DNA of 64,000 bases, taken from positions 2,046,001-2,110,000 of the forward strand of contig CBDDCL010000015.1 in assembly GCA_965226245.1 (NCBI GenBank), written 5' to 3'. Positions 43,381-51,402 of the stretch are shown in pieces (the stretch's first letter is position 1; each line of letters opens with the position of its first letter). This DNA is from CBDCYS01 sp965226245 (GTDB taxonomy: Bacteria > Acidobacteriota > Terriglobia > Bryobacterales > UBA6623). A program made the translations under genes and the position numbers. Under the pieces are notes generated by a model, which saw nothing but the letters and a program-made list of their open reading frames with translations, did no database searches and had not been told where the DNA came from.

Positions 43381-43770
43381 ATGGCCAACTACATGATTGC
43401 CCAGCTCGACGAAATCGAAGCGGTCGAGTGTCCTTGCGGTGAAGCGCGGCGGGCCTTCGCGGCTCCCGATAACGACGTCGCCACGCTGCACGTCGTGGAC
43501 ATCAAAACCGATTCTGAGGTCCACTACCACAAGAAGATGACGGAGATCTATCTGGTCCTCGAAGGCGAGGGCCATATGGAACTCGACGGCGAACTCATTC
43601 CCGTCAAGCCCCTCACCTCGATCTTCATCAAGCCCGGCTGCCGTCACAGAGCCGTTGGCAAGATGAGAATCGTGAACATACCGATTCCCGCATTTGATCC
43701 CGCCGACGAGTGGTTTGATGAGGAGCCGGTAACGCAGGTTGAATCCAAACCAGTTGCGGCAGGCGACTAG
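43381..43770 (+). CDS. Cupin-domain protein
   Basis: The ATG at 43381 follows GGGGAGGATTGCC, an excellent ribosome binding site, so the open upstream frame is ignored. The 129-residue product is a single cupin: DIKTDSEVHYHKKMTEIYLV carries motif 1 with two histidines and a glutamate; the second motif is PLTSIFIKPGCRHRAVG with another histidine. This pattern binds a metal and may be a sugar isomerase or a small regulator. A CPCGEA segment near the N-terminus is unusual. Repeat A copy 4 begins immediately after the stop codon. Confidence 0.83.
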   Translation: MANYMIAQLDEIEAVECPCGEARRAFAAPDNDVATLHVVDIKTDSEVHYHKKMTEIYLVLEGEGHMELDGELIPVKPLTSIFIKPGCRHRAVGKMRIVNIPIPAFDPADEWFDEEPVTQVESKPVAAGD

Positions 43771-43860
43771 GAGCCCCGACCGTGAGGGAGGGGTTAGCCG
43801 CTTCGACGCGCCTCATCCGACAGCTGCCACGCTCCCCTCTTTGGTTGCGGCTCGTCCGCG
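43771..43860 (+). repeat. Dispersed repeat family A, copy 4
   Basis: A 90-bp, 5-prime-truncated copy that starts exactly at GAGCCCCGACCGTGAGGGAG after the cupin stop codon and ends GGCTCGTCCGCG. Confidence 0.9.
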
Positions 43861-43881
43861 TCAGGCGGTGAGAAAAGCCGG

Positions 43882-44232
43882 CTACGTCTCGTCCCCTCGA
43901 ACCATTTGCTCCAGCGCAATCTTCGGGCAGATCTGGTTGTGAATGTAATCAATCAGGGAGGTCCCTACCCGGCGGATTCTTCTTTCGATACGCTCGTCGA
44001 GGCAATTTCCCGCTTCATCGAACACTTTGTGAACGTTCGGAACCGAAGCCGGTCCCGGCAGCACGATGGCCCCTACATGGGAGCAGACACTGCGCAGATG
44101 TTCGAGCGATTTGATGGCGCCAATGGCCCCCGCGGCTACTCCCAGCAGCGCCACGGGCTTTCCGCTCAATACCGACGGGTATCCCAATTGCTCGATGAAC
44201 AGTTTGATCACGCTGCTGTAGCTTCCATGGTA
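43882..44232 (-). pseudogene. NADPH-dependent FMN reductase, C-terminal part
   Basis: The last 117 or so codons of a flavodoxin-like reductase: SYSSVIKLFIEQLGYPSVLS, KPVALLGVAAGAIGAIKSLE, RSVCSHVGAIVLPGPASVPN, VHKVFDEAGNCLDERIERR. The IS copy 3 separates it from the N-terminal part at 45260-45522. Joined through the duplicated TACCATGG the frame reads ATPEYHGSYSSVIKL, exactly as in the family, for a protein of about 201 residues. The enzyme reduces FMN or quinones with NADPH. Confidence 0.85.
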
Positions 44233-45259
44233 ATGGGGTATTTAGTTGACTCCAGTAGCCACTACATCTTGGGGGTGGGGGTGCCGGCCCTGGTGGCCTC
44301 GACCATTGTCTTATAGGGAGCAGGGTCGGCGGCGACCGCCTGCTGGAGGAGGCGATAGAAAAGTTTGCCGCGCGACCGTGAGGTCCGCCGGTTGAAGCGG
44401 AACGTGAACTCGTCCAGGTAGTAGTCCAAATACTCGTGACTGACAGCCCCCTGGTGGGTCCCCAACAGCCAGCGCTTTAGCAGAGAGGCGACACGATGGA
44501 CTCTCGGCAGCAGCTTACTCGCCGATTGCCGCTTCCCGCGCAGCACGGTGACTTCATGGCGGTATCCTTTGTTCTCCAATCCCGCATAGCCTTCCCAGCC
44601 GTCGGTGTGCACGAGGCTGCCAGGTTGGATAGCTTCTTCGACAAAGGCTTCCAAGCTCGCCGCTGAGGCATCCGCGATCCGACGGAGCCGGATGCGACCC
44701 ATACCGCGCCCATCCTCCTCGGCAGCAACCGCAACTAACGCTTTGCCAACCATTTCGCGACCTCGGACGCCCTCTTCGACTCCGCCCACATACGTTTCGT
44801 CCACCTCCACCCGGCCGACCAGCCGATTGCGACCGGGGCGCACCATGGCGCGGCGGAACTTGTGCAGCCAGGTCCAGGCGGTTACATAGCTACCCAAACC
44901 CAAGACCCGCTGCAACTCCAGCGCGCTGGCCCCGCCTTTTTGCGTTGTCACCCACCAAGCCGCCCGGAACCACAACGTCAAGGGCTTGCGGGTGTCCTGG
45001 AAAATCGTGCCCGCCGTCACCGAGGCCTGGTAACCGCAGTCGGCGCAGAGCAGCAGATTGCGTTTGCTGGCCCATGAGGACTGGATCCCACAGCGCGGGC
45101 ACACGAACCCCTCCGGCCAGCGCAGCTTCAGCAGGTACTCCCGGCACGCCTCCTCGGTCGAGAATCGAGCTTCCAACTCGACGAGGTTTCGGGGGTAGTC
45201 CTCCTTCATGCCCCCAACCACAACATATTGTGGCTACTGGAGTCAACTAAATACCCCAT
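44233..45259 (-). mobile_element. Complete IS1595-family insertion sequence, copy 3
   Basis: A 1027-bp element in the same orientation as copy 1, with the same inverted repeats and an identical transposase. The 8-bp target duplication CCATGGTA flanks it perfectly at 44225-44232 and 45260-45267. It splits an NADPH-dependent FMN reductase gene. The identity with copy 1 shows recent transposition. Confidence 0.95.
44262..45209 (-). CDS. IS1595-family transposase, identical to copy 1
   Basis: The same 315-residue protein as at 675-1622: zinc ribbon with CPRCG/CADCG, VDETYVGG, HTDGWEGY and the C-terminal NRRTSRSRG segment. No frameshift or stop. This and copy 1 are the intact sources of the truncated copy at 11082-11653. 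Confidence 0.93.
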   Translation of the reverse strand: MKEDYPRNLVELEARFSTEEACREYLLKLRWPEGFVCPRCGIQSSWASKRNLLLCADCGYQASVTAGTIFQDTRKPLTLWFRAAWWVTTQKGGASALELQRVLGLGSYVTAWTWLHKFRRAMVRPGRNRLVGRVEVDETYVGGVEEGVRGREMVGKALVAVAAEEDGRGMGRIRLRRIADASAASLEAFVEEAIQPGSLVHTDGWEGYAGLENKGYRHEVTVLRGKRQSASKLLPRVHRVASLLKRWLLGTHQGAVSHEYLDYYLDEFTFRFNRRTSRSRGKLFYRLLQQAVAADPAPYKTMVEATRAGTPTPKM

Positions 45260-45522
45260 CCATGGTATTCCGGCGTCGCAAGAACCACGCCCGCCGCCGC
45301 CGTGACTTTTGCTTGAAGCGATTGCATGACAGCCGGGTCTTTCGCGGTTCCCGGTAAGGACATCGCTACTTCCGCCGGGTCAATCACTTCCACTTCAATG
45401 CCGTCGTGCTTGCGCATTTCGTCAACGGCCAAAGCCAGGGCTTTCGCGGTCTGATTCCCTGGCCGGACGCTGCCGATCGCGGCAACAATTCGGATTCCAT
45501 TTGAGGTCTCACTCACTTGCAT
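45260..45522 (-). pseudogene. NADPH-dependent FMN reductase, N-terminal part
   Basis: The first 87 codons, starting MQVSETSNGIRIVAAIGSVR with PGNQTAKALALAV, the flavin phosphate-binding loop, then VEVIDPAEV and GVVLATPEYH. Native sequence stops at the IS boundary. The rest is at 43882-44232. Without the IS the gene would be intact. Confidence 0.85.
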
Positions 45523-45617
45523 CCTCCCGCTGATTATGTTTCGCCGTTTTGTCGTCGGCCCCTCACTCGGCCTGGCGCGACCCCGATTGCAGCTTCCGAT
45601 CGTTGTTCCGAGGCAGG

Positions 45618-46205
45618 TTACTCAGCAGCCGCCATCCGGCCGCTGCTCCAACGATGGACAGCATAGAAAACAGCAATCAAGACCAGGCCCAACAGCACTC
45701 CCGCCAGCACATGCTCTTTGAGAAAGGCCGTTGTTTCTTCACGGTAACGGATCGCGATGAAAGCCTCGCCAAAGTAACGCACAATCCGGGCAAACAGAAT
45801 CACGGCAATGAAGCGCGGCAACTTCATTTCAAATACACCGGCGGCCATCACGAAGATTTTCATTGGCAAAGGCAGCGGGATCATGGTCGGCGGCAGCAGG
45901 ACCAGCGCGTCGAACTTTTCAATCCGCCGCCGTATCTTGTCGATTCCCGCAGTCGAGGTCTTCCTCTTCAGTACCGCCCGGCCTCCCCGGCGGGCGACAG
46001 AGTAGAGAATCAGGCAACCCGCCAGCGAGCCTAGCACGGCCAAGCCCGCCCCCAAATAGGCGCTGGAAGGTTCGGCAATCGCCTGCGCGATCACCAGCGC
46101 GTCCACGCCCTGCGGCATCGGAATCATGGCCGAATCCAGAAAAGAAAGCAGAAAGAGGCCGTACGGTCCCAGCGTTGTCAGCCAAGAGGCAAGATTGGTC
46201 AGCAC
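45618..46205 (-). CDS. DedA/SNARE-associated family membrane protein
   Basis: The frame has hydrophobic segments (LTTLGPYGLFLLSFLDSAMI, AYLGAGLAVLGSLAGCLILY, FVMAAGVFEMKLPRFIAVIL, HVLAGVLLGLVLIAVFYAV) and the family motif region IPMPQGVDALVIAQAIAE and ILYSVARRGGR, as in DedA/VTT-domain proteins, which are thought to move phospholipids across the membrane. I prefer the GTG at 46205 as start; the frame extends to 46298 with polar, non-conserved sequence. The re-entrant loop arginine and glycine are present. About 195 residues, typical for the family. Confidence 0.75.
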   Translation of the reverse strand: MLTNLASWLTTLGPYGLFLLSFLDSAMIPMPQGVDALVIAQAIAEPSSAYLGAGLAVLGSLAGCLILYSVARRGGRAVLKRKTSTAGIDKIRRRIEKFDALVLLPPTMIPLPLPMKIFVMAAGVFEMKLPRFIAVILFARIVRYFGEAFIAIRYREETTAFLKEHVLAGVLLGLVLIAVFYAVHRWSSGRMAAAE

Positions 46206-46450
46206 TTTGGTTCTAGAGTTCCTCGTTTCATTCTGGTGGAAATGCTTTGGGCTGCTGGAGATGCGTTGGGCGGATCTATGTTTGGAGGAGCGTACCACGC
46301 TCGCGCGTGACCGGCGGCAATTGCGGATGAATGGCCGTTGGTTTGGGGGCAGAACGCTTCTCGCTAGCTAAACGTCCCCCGCCCAGCCGGCGTTTCAGGT
46401 TTCCCCTCTGAAACGAACAAGCCTTAGCAGCCCGTGGCAGAAGTGTGTGC

Positions 46451-46550
46451 GGGCGAAAATGGGGGACTGCCATCCGATTCTCGGTCGTGGAACCCCGTTT
46501 TTTCCAAATAGTGCGGCGCGAGAATCGGTGGCTGTCCCCTTTTTTCGCCC
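46451..46550. mobile_element. Palindromic miniature element
   Basis: About 33 bp at the left (GGGCGAAAATGGGGGACTGC to CCGATTCTCG) and 32 bp at the right (CGAGAATCGGTGGCTGTCCC to TTTTTTCGCCC) are near-perfect inverted copies around a 35-bp centre. The whole is 100 bp and would fold into one long hairpin. The GGGGACTGCC/GGGGACAGCC ends resemble REP-type elements mobilised by RAYT transposases. Confidence 0.75.
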
Positions 46551-46569
46551 AGACTTACACCACGGGCTG

Positions 46570-47238
46570 TTAGGTCGTCTTGTCCGGAGCGTAACACAAA
46601 TTCTCTAATCCGCACTCCGAGCAACGGGGCTTGCGCGCGACACAAACGCCGCGGCCATGGTGAATGATCTGATGAGAATACAAAATCCAGCGCTTCTTCG
46701 GGAGCAAGGCCATCAGATCTTTTTCGATCTTTTTCGGGTCGTCTTCCTTTGTCAGGTCCAGCCGCCGCGAGATACGCTGGACGTGCGTGTCGACGACGAC
46801 ACCGCTTGCTTGGCGAAACCAGGTCCCGAGAACGACGTTCGCGGTCTTGCGTGCGACACCGGGCAGCGTGAGCAACTGGTCCATTCTCCGGGGCGCCTCG
46901 CCCCCATACTGCTCCATGATTTTCTTTGCCGCGCCCGTGAGCGATTTCGCCTTATTGCGGAAGAATCCGGTCGATTGAATGTCCTTTTCCAGCACCTCCG
47001 GGCGAACAGCGGCCATGTCTGCGATGGTTGGGTATTTCCGAAATAGCCCCGGGGTCACTTGGTTGACGCGCTTGTCCGTGCATTGCGCTGACAGGATTGT
47101 GGCGGCCAGCAGTTCCCAGGCACTGTTGTGGATCAAAGCACATTCAACGTCGGGGTAGTCCCGGTTGAGCCGCCGCAGAATGATGCTTAGGCGGCGCTTG
47201 CGCTCCTGCTGGGTTCTTGGCCGCTTCATTCGCGCCAT
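46570..47238 (-). CDS. nth: Endonuclease III
   Basis: The 222-residue base-excision repair glycosylase/AP lyase has the helix-hairpin-helix LLTLPGVARKTANVVLG with the catalytic lysine, the catalytic aspartate in VVDTHVQRISRRL, and the iron-sulfur loop C-x6-C-x2-C-x5-C (CVARKPRCSECGLENLC). SAQCTDKRVNQVTP is the usual substrate-pocket motif. It removes oxidised pyrimidines from DNA. It stands alone next to a palindromic element. Confidence 0.96.
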   Translation of the reverse strand: MARMKRPRTQQERKRRLSIILRRLNRDYPDVECALIHNSAWELLAATILSAQCTDKRVNQVTPGLFRKYPTIADMAAVRPEVLEKDIQSTGFFRNKAKSLTGAAKKIMEQYGGEAPRRMDQLLTLPGVARKTANVVLGTWFRQASGVVVDTHVQRISRRLDLTKEDDPKKIEKDLMALLPKKRWILYSHQIIHHGRGVCVARKPRCSECGLENLCYAPDKTT

Positions 47239-47912
47239 TCGAGAATCGCGGCTATTAATAGTACATGGAAGCTTTCAGCCACCATGAGCCAGCAGCGATC
47301 ATACCACACTCCCACCTCCGCCCAGCTACACTAAGCCACACTTCCTCTTGAATAAGCGCTTGTCGTCCGCTCGCCCCCGCTCCACCCGACCGAAACACCC
47401 AAAGCCGCAAGACGTGGCGCGCGCATTCTTGCGTGCCGTGTCGCCATTCTTGGCGACATGTCTTGGGCCCCCAGGCTCACCATAACCCCGATCCCACCGG
47501 CGCACGTGCGTTCCACCCGCCAAAAAAGCCGAACAAAAGGAGTACGAATTTTCCAAAATCCGCTCAAACCTGCTCACCCTCCCCAAGAAACAACAGAGGC
47601 GTGGACGGGAGTCCACGCTCAAGACCCCAAATCACCTCCCATCCATCAAGAACGACTCCAACCCCCAATCCAACCAAAACACTACCCATAGCCCGCAAGT
47701 CCGCCATCGACCCCCCCCCGGCCCAACACTCAGCCACTACTCGGCGCAACCCACGCCAAAACGTGAAAGGAAGGGTCTTGAACTCAGGCAGCCGCGAGGC
47801 GATCGGACGCCTCGACCGTAACGTCATCGCCCGGCTTCAGCTCAGGCCCATGCGGAACGAAGCCTCTCAAGTGCGTGTCAAGCTATGGCAACGGCGCCCA
47901 CTGACTCCGCCG
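47239..47912. other. Repeat-bearing gap between nth and the phosphoesterase
   Basis: A gap of about 670 bp with no gene I can support. It holds repeat family B copy 2 (47413-47460) and a hairpin GCGTGGAC...GTCCACGC near 47597, which also accompanies copy 1. The open frames here are shadows of repeats. The proline- and threonine-rich plus frame is not protein-like. Confidence 0.6.
47413..47460 (-). repeat. Dispersed repeat family B, copy 2
   Basis: On the minus strand: ATGTCGCCAAGAATGGCGAC followed by ACGGCACGCAAGAATGCGCG and CGCCACG. The first 18 bp form a perfect hairpin GTCGCCA-AGAA-TGGCGAC. This is the best-preserved copy. Confidence 0.85.
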
Positions 47913-48650
47913 CTATCTGCCTTCCGACAGACGCGACGCCAGCGCACCCGGCAGCCCGGCGTCCCGGATCTTCTCTTGCGTGGTTTCAATAGCGTAGGGA
48001 CAGCGCCGGTATTCCACCACTTGCTTTTCGGAGTCGAAAATGGCGTAGCCGGCCTTCCAGTTGAAGTCTCTGGGCTGCCCCACGGATCCCGGATTGATCA
48101 GGTAGCTCCGGCCCGCCGAAGTCTGGATCTCACCCGAGTCCGGCCCAACGGTCTCGTACGCGATGTGTCCGTCTTCGCCCCAAAGAATAAAGCCGCCCTG
48201 CAGATGGGTGTGTCCGAAAAAGACAAGCCTGCCTTCTACGTGGGGGTACTGCATCATGGCGTCATAAGGGTCGATCACGTATTGGTCTTCATCAATGATG
48301 GAGCCATGAACCATCAAGAAACCATTGAGGACCAGCGGTCCCTGTGACAGGCCCGTCAAATACTCGCGATTCTCCGGCGTCAGGTTCTCCTGGGTCCATT
48401 GCACGGCCAATCGCGCGATGACGTTGAACGTCGAGGCATCATCGATACCGCAGCAGGCCTTGTCGTGGTTGCCGCGAATGACGTGGCTGACATTCTCCCG
48501 AATCCACTCCGTCACGGCGTTGGGGTCGGCGCCATAGCCAACGATGTCTCCCAGACAGCAGATCTCGTCGTAGTCCCCTTCCGCATGGTCGAGGACCGCT
48601 TCCAAGCCTTCCTTGTTGGAGTGAATGTCGCTGAGTATGAGGTAGCGCAT
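47913..48650 (-). CDS. Metallophosphoesterase (YfcE-like)
   Basis: The ATG at 48650 gives MRYLILSDIHSNKEGLEAVL, the usual start; the frame upstream lies in the neighbouring gene fragment. Metal-binding motifs of calcineurin-like phosphoesterases are complete: DIHSN, CLGDIVGYGADP, VIRGNHDKACCG, MVHGS and FFGHTHLQGG, plus LINPGSVGQPRD. About 245 residues. Such enzymes hydrolyse phosphodiester or phosphomonoester bonds of small molecules, with Mn or Mg; the substrate cannot be told. It lies downstream of a truncated relative. Confidence 0.9.
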   Translation of the reverse strand: MRYLILSDIHSNKEGLEAVLDHAEGDYDEICCLGDIVGYGADPNAVTEWIRENVSHVIRGNHDKACCGIDDASTFNVIARLAVQWTQENLTPENREYLTGLSQGPLVLNGFLMVHGSIIDEDQYVIDPYDAMMQYPHVEGRLVFFGHTHLQGGFILWGEDGHIAYETVGPDSGEIQTSAGRSYLINPGSVGQPRDFNWKAGYAIFDSEKQVVEYRRCPYAIETTQEKIRDAGLPGALASRLSEGR

Positions 48651-48670
48651 CTTGGAAACCCGCCGTCCCG

Positions 48671-49000
48671 TTAGGCGCGGCGGAGGGTCAGCAGGCTGAT
48701 CTCCGGCCAAGCCCCGATTCGCATCGCGAGATTCACGGTTCCGATGCCGCGGCTCACGTAGAGCGCGGAACGGCCGAGGCGGTATTCACCGGCAACGTAA
48801 GGCGTGAAAAAGTGCCCTGGATTCGCCCATTGCTCGAAGATCTCAACCGTGACCTGTCCTCCATGCGTGTGACCAGAGACTACAAAATCGTATCCTAAAC
48901 CCTCCGCCACGGGAAACACGTCGGGATTGTGGCTGAGCAGCAGGTTGAACGCCTTGTCGCGAACCAGAGGACCCGCGTCCCGCAGATAGGGCTTCCGCTG
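48671..49000 (-). pseudogene. Truncated YkuE/YaeI-type metallophosphoesterase
   Basis: Only the last 109 residues survive: RKPYLRDAGPLVRDKAFNLL, then LLLSHNPDVFPVA, FVVSGHTHGGQV, and LYVSRGIGTVNLAMRIGAWP. The SHNP, SGHTHGGQ and SRGIG motifs are those of the membrane-associated phosphoesterase family. The part with the first metal ligands (DxH, GD, GNHD) is missing: a TGA lies directly upstream and the 170 bp between it and the ymdB gene hold no matching sequence. A remnant. Confidence 0.7.
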
Positions 49001-49168
49001 TCAAGCCACTTACGTCTCGGAATGGGAGGAAAGGAAAGCTGCTCTGCCCCCTCTTCCATCTTCTCGGACAGCAGACCCGGAAGTCTACCGAGCGAACCGC
49101 TCAGGCACCGCCGGGGAACATACCGAGTCGAGCTGGAACTTCCGGTTGGCGGGAAATCCGGCGGCGGT

Positions 49169-49957
49169 TCAACCCGGCTGTTCGCGCACCGCCAAACGTT
49201 CGATCGATGTCGCGTGGCCCGTGCCGTCGTCCACTTCGATCAAGACGGCCGCCAGCCGGACGTCTTTTTTTGCGGGCTCAAACCGCACTGGGATGCCATA
49301 GAGAAAACGCTGGATCGAGGCCTCCTTGCCCATCCCGATCACCGAGTCGTAGGGTCCTGTCATGCCGACGTCGGTGATGTAGGCTGTCCCTCCCGGCAGA
49401 ACCCGTTCGTCGGCGGTTGGGACGTGCGTATGTGTTCCAACGACCGCCGAGACCTGACCATCCACATACCAGCCGAACGCAATCATCTCGCTGGTGGCTT
49501 CCGCGTGCAGGTCGATTATCCTTACCTTGACGTCATCTTCCAGGCTTGCCAGCAACTCGTCCGCCTTACGGAAAGGACAGTCGATACTAGGAAGATGCAC
49601 CCGCCCTTGAAGGTTGATCACGGCATAAGGAACGCCTCCCGCTGTCGTGCCGGCATAAGCGCCGCCCCCCGGGGAACCTTCGGGATAGTTGGCCGGCCGG
49701 ATCAGCTCGGGCCTTTTATCCATATAGGAATGCGCTTCCTTCTTGTCCCATATGTGATTGCCCGAGGTTAGAACATGGACCCCGGCGCCGAGCAAGCGCT
49801 CCGCTATGTCCACGGTAACGCCGAACCCTGCCGCCGAGTTTTCGCAGTTGGCAACCACGAGATCGACTTGCCGGTCAGAGACAATCGTCTCCAGCTCGTT
49901 GTGGACGATGCGCCTCCCCGGCTTGCCAATGATGTCGCCTATGAACAGAATCTTCAT
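49169..49957 (-). CDS. ymdB: YmdB-type metallophosphoesterase
   Basis: The 262-residue protein starts MKILFIGDIIGKPGRRIVHN and has VVANCENSAAGFGVT, VLTSGNHIWDKKEA, LIRPANYPEG, IIDLHAEATSEMIAFGWYVD, VVGTHTHVPTADERVLPGG and YITDVGMTGPYDSVIGM, matching TIGR00282/YmdB along its length. In Bacillus YmdB hydrolyses 2-prime,3-prime-cyclic nucleotides and affects motility and biofilm choice. It is on the minus strand and about 300 bp from the divergent TIM-barrel gene. Confidence 0.93.
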   Translation of the reverse strand: MKILFIGDIIGKPGRRIVHNELETIVSDRQVDLVVANCENSAAGFGVTVDIAERLLGAGVHVLTSGNHIWDKKEAHSYMDKRPELIRPANYPEGSPGGGAYAGTTAGGVPYAVINLQGRVHLPSIDCPFRKADELLASLEDDVKVRIIDLHAEATSEMIAFGWYVDGQVSAVVGTHTHVPTADERVLPGGTAYITDVGMTGPYDSVIGMGKEASIQRFLYGIPVRFEPAKKDVRLAAVLIEVDDGTGHATSIERLAVREQPG

Positions 49958-50257
49958 ATCGAGTTGCGGGATGCTCCCGTGAAACGACCCCGGACCCGCC
50001 GCGGGTGGGGTTGGAATGACTCAGTTTATCGGAATCGAGGTTACCGGAAGCAAAGGTCTGCCGGAAAGGCCTGATTTGCGAGCAAGCAGCCAAGCCTTTT
50101 CCAATCCAAGAATGCGTCCGCTCGTTATAGACTTGGTGGAGAGGTTCCCTGTCGCTCGGCCGGCCGGCCGTCGCGGCGATCGATTCGCACCATGTGGCGG
50201 TCGCCAAGATAAACGTGCCGGATCGCCGATTCCGATCCTCTCGGTAAGGAGTTCTCC

Positions 50258-51154
50258 ATGAACCGGCGTGACCTTCTCAAATCCCTTCCAACAGCAGCGG
50301 CCCTTTCTTTCGGACCCTTCGCCTTTGCCGCGGCGCCCCGAGCCGAAACTTCCTCGAAGCCGCGAATCAAGAGCGCCATCTGCGCCTATTCCTACCGCGA
50401 CGCGCTGGGCCGCAACCAGATGACCTATGAAGACTTGGTGGACATCGCGGTCGAGAACGACATCGACGGGCTTGACCTAACGGTTTACTGGTTTCCGCAG
50501 GATCATCTCAACCGGTTCCTCCGCTCCCTGCGGCGCAAGGCCTACTTGGCAGCGGTCGAGATCCCGAGCATTGCCATTCGCTCGGATCTGTGCCGTCCCA
50601 CGGCCCGTGAGCAACACCAGGAAGCCGCCTGGCTCGGCCACTGGGTGGACATCGCCAACCGGCTCGGCGCCAGCCACATTCGCGTGTTCGGCGGCAGCGT
50701 CCCCGATGGCGCCGACGAAAACGACGCCGCGAAATGGGTTACGGAAATACTCAAGCGAGCCGCTGATTACGCACAAAGCAAGGGAGTCATCCTGGGCCTG
50801 GAAAATCACGGCGGCATCACCCTCTACGCCAAGCGCATTGTTGAGATCGTGCGGGCTGTGGATCACCCCTGGGTTGGCATCAACCTCGATACCGGAAATT
50901 TCCGCAGCGATCCCTACGCTCAGATGGCAACCTGCCTGCCCTACGCCGTCAACGCGCAGTTCAAGGTCACGATCCGCTACGAGGACGGCCGCCGGGAGGC
51001 CTGTGACTGGGACCGCGTCATGAAAATGTTTGCCGAAGCCGGCTACCGAGGCTACGTCTCACTCGAGCACGAAGGAGAGAAGGACGCCCCGGTCACCGCC
51101 GTACCGCGGCAATTGAGACGGCTCCGTGACTTGGCCAGAAAATACTCGGCCTGA
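50258..51154 (+). CDS. Tat-exported sugar isomerase/epimerase-like TIM barrel
   Basis: The 298-residue protein has a twin-arginine-type signal (MNRRDLLKSLPTAAALSFGP, then FAFAAAPRA) and a xylose-isomerase-like barrel: ICAYSYRDALGRNQMTYEDL, NDIDGLDLTVYWFP, VEIPSIAIRSDLC, ANRLGASHIRVFGGSVPDG, GVILGLENHGGITLYAKRIV with a metal-binding glutamate, VGINLDTGNF, and YVSLEHEGEKDAP. The enzymes isomerise or epimerise sugars or sugar acids. The start follows CTCGGTAAGGAG. Its last codons and the sequence after are duplicated downstream. Confidence 0.88.
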   Translation: MNRRDLLKSLPTAAALSFGPFAFAAAPRAETSSKPRIKSAICAYSYRDALGRNQMTYEDLVDIAVENDIDGLDLTVYWFPQDHLNRFLRSLRRKAYLAAVEIPSIAIRSDLCRPTAREQHQEAAWLGHWVDIANRLGASHIRVFGGSVPDGADENDAAKWVTEILKRAADYAQSKGVILGLENHGGITLYAKRIVEIVRAVDHPWVGINLDTGNFRSDPYAQMATCLPYAVNAQFKVTIRYEDGRREACDWDRVMKMFAEAGYRGYVSLEHEGEKDAPVTAVPRQLRRLRDLARKYSA

Positions 51155-51333
51155 GGTTGAGCGCCAAATCCTTGCCCAATGCGGCAGAAAGTTCGGGAAG
51201 CAGCATCAGAGCCCCAGGCGGCAGCCTGGGGTCAAGTCTCCCAACCGCAACGGCTCCGTGATCTGGCCAGAAAATACTCGGCTTGAGTGTTTGCCCAATG
51301 TGGCAGAAAGTTCGGGAAGCAGCATCAGAGATG
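51117..51333 (+). repeat. Tandem duplication of the 3-prime end of the TIM-barrel gene
   Basis: The segment CGGCTCCGTGACTTGGCCAG through AAATACTCGGCCTGAG...GCCCAATGCGGCAGAAAGTT to AGCAGCATCAGAG (51117-51210) recurs at about 51247-51330 with a few changes (CGTGATCTGG, GGCTTGAG, CAATGTGG). Period about 130 bp. Between the copies lies CCCCAGGCGGCAGCCTGGGG, a hairpin near 51213-51232. Confidence 0.85.
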
Positions 51334-51402
51334 GGATGAGAAGGCTGGCCGCTGAAAGCCGGGAAGCGCTAAGCTACCGGCAGCAGCGAAGGATGTCCAC
51401 CT

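Noticed and set aside
47433..48347. Plus-strand frame of 304 codons, and minus frames at 47326-47622 and 47564-47827
   Set aside because: They read through repeat family B and antisense to the phosphoesterase; composition is unlike a protein.
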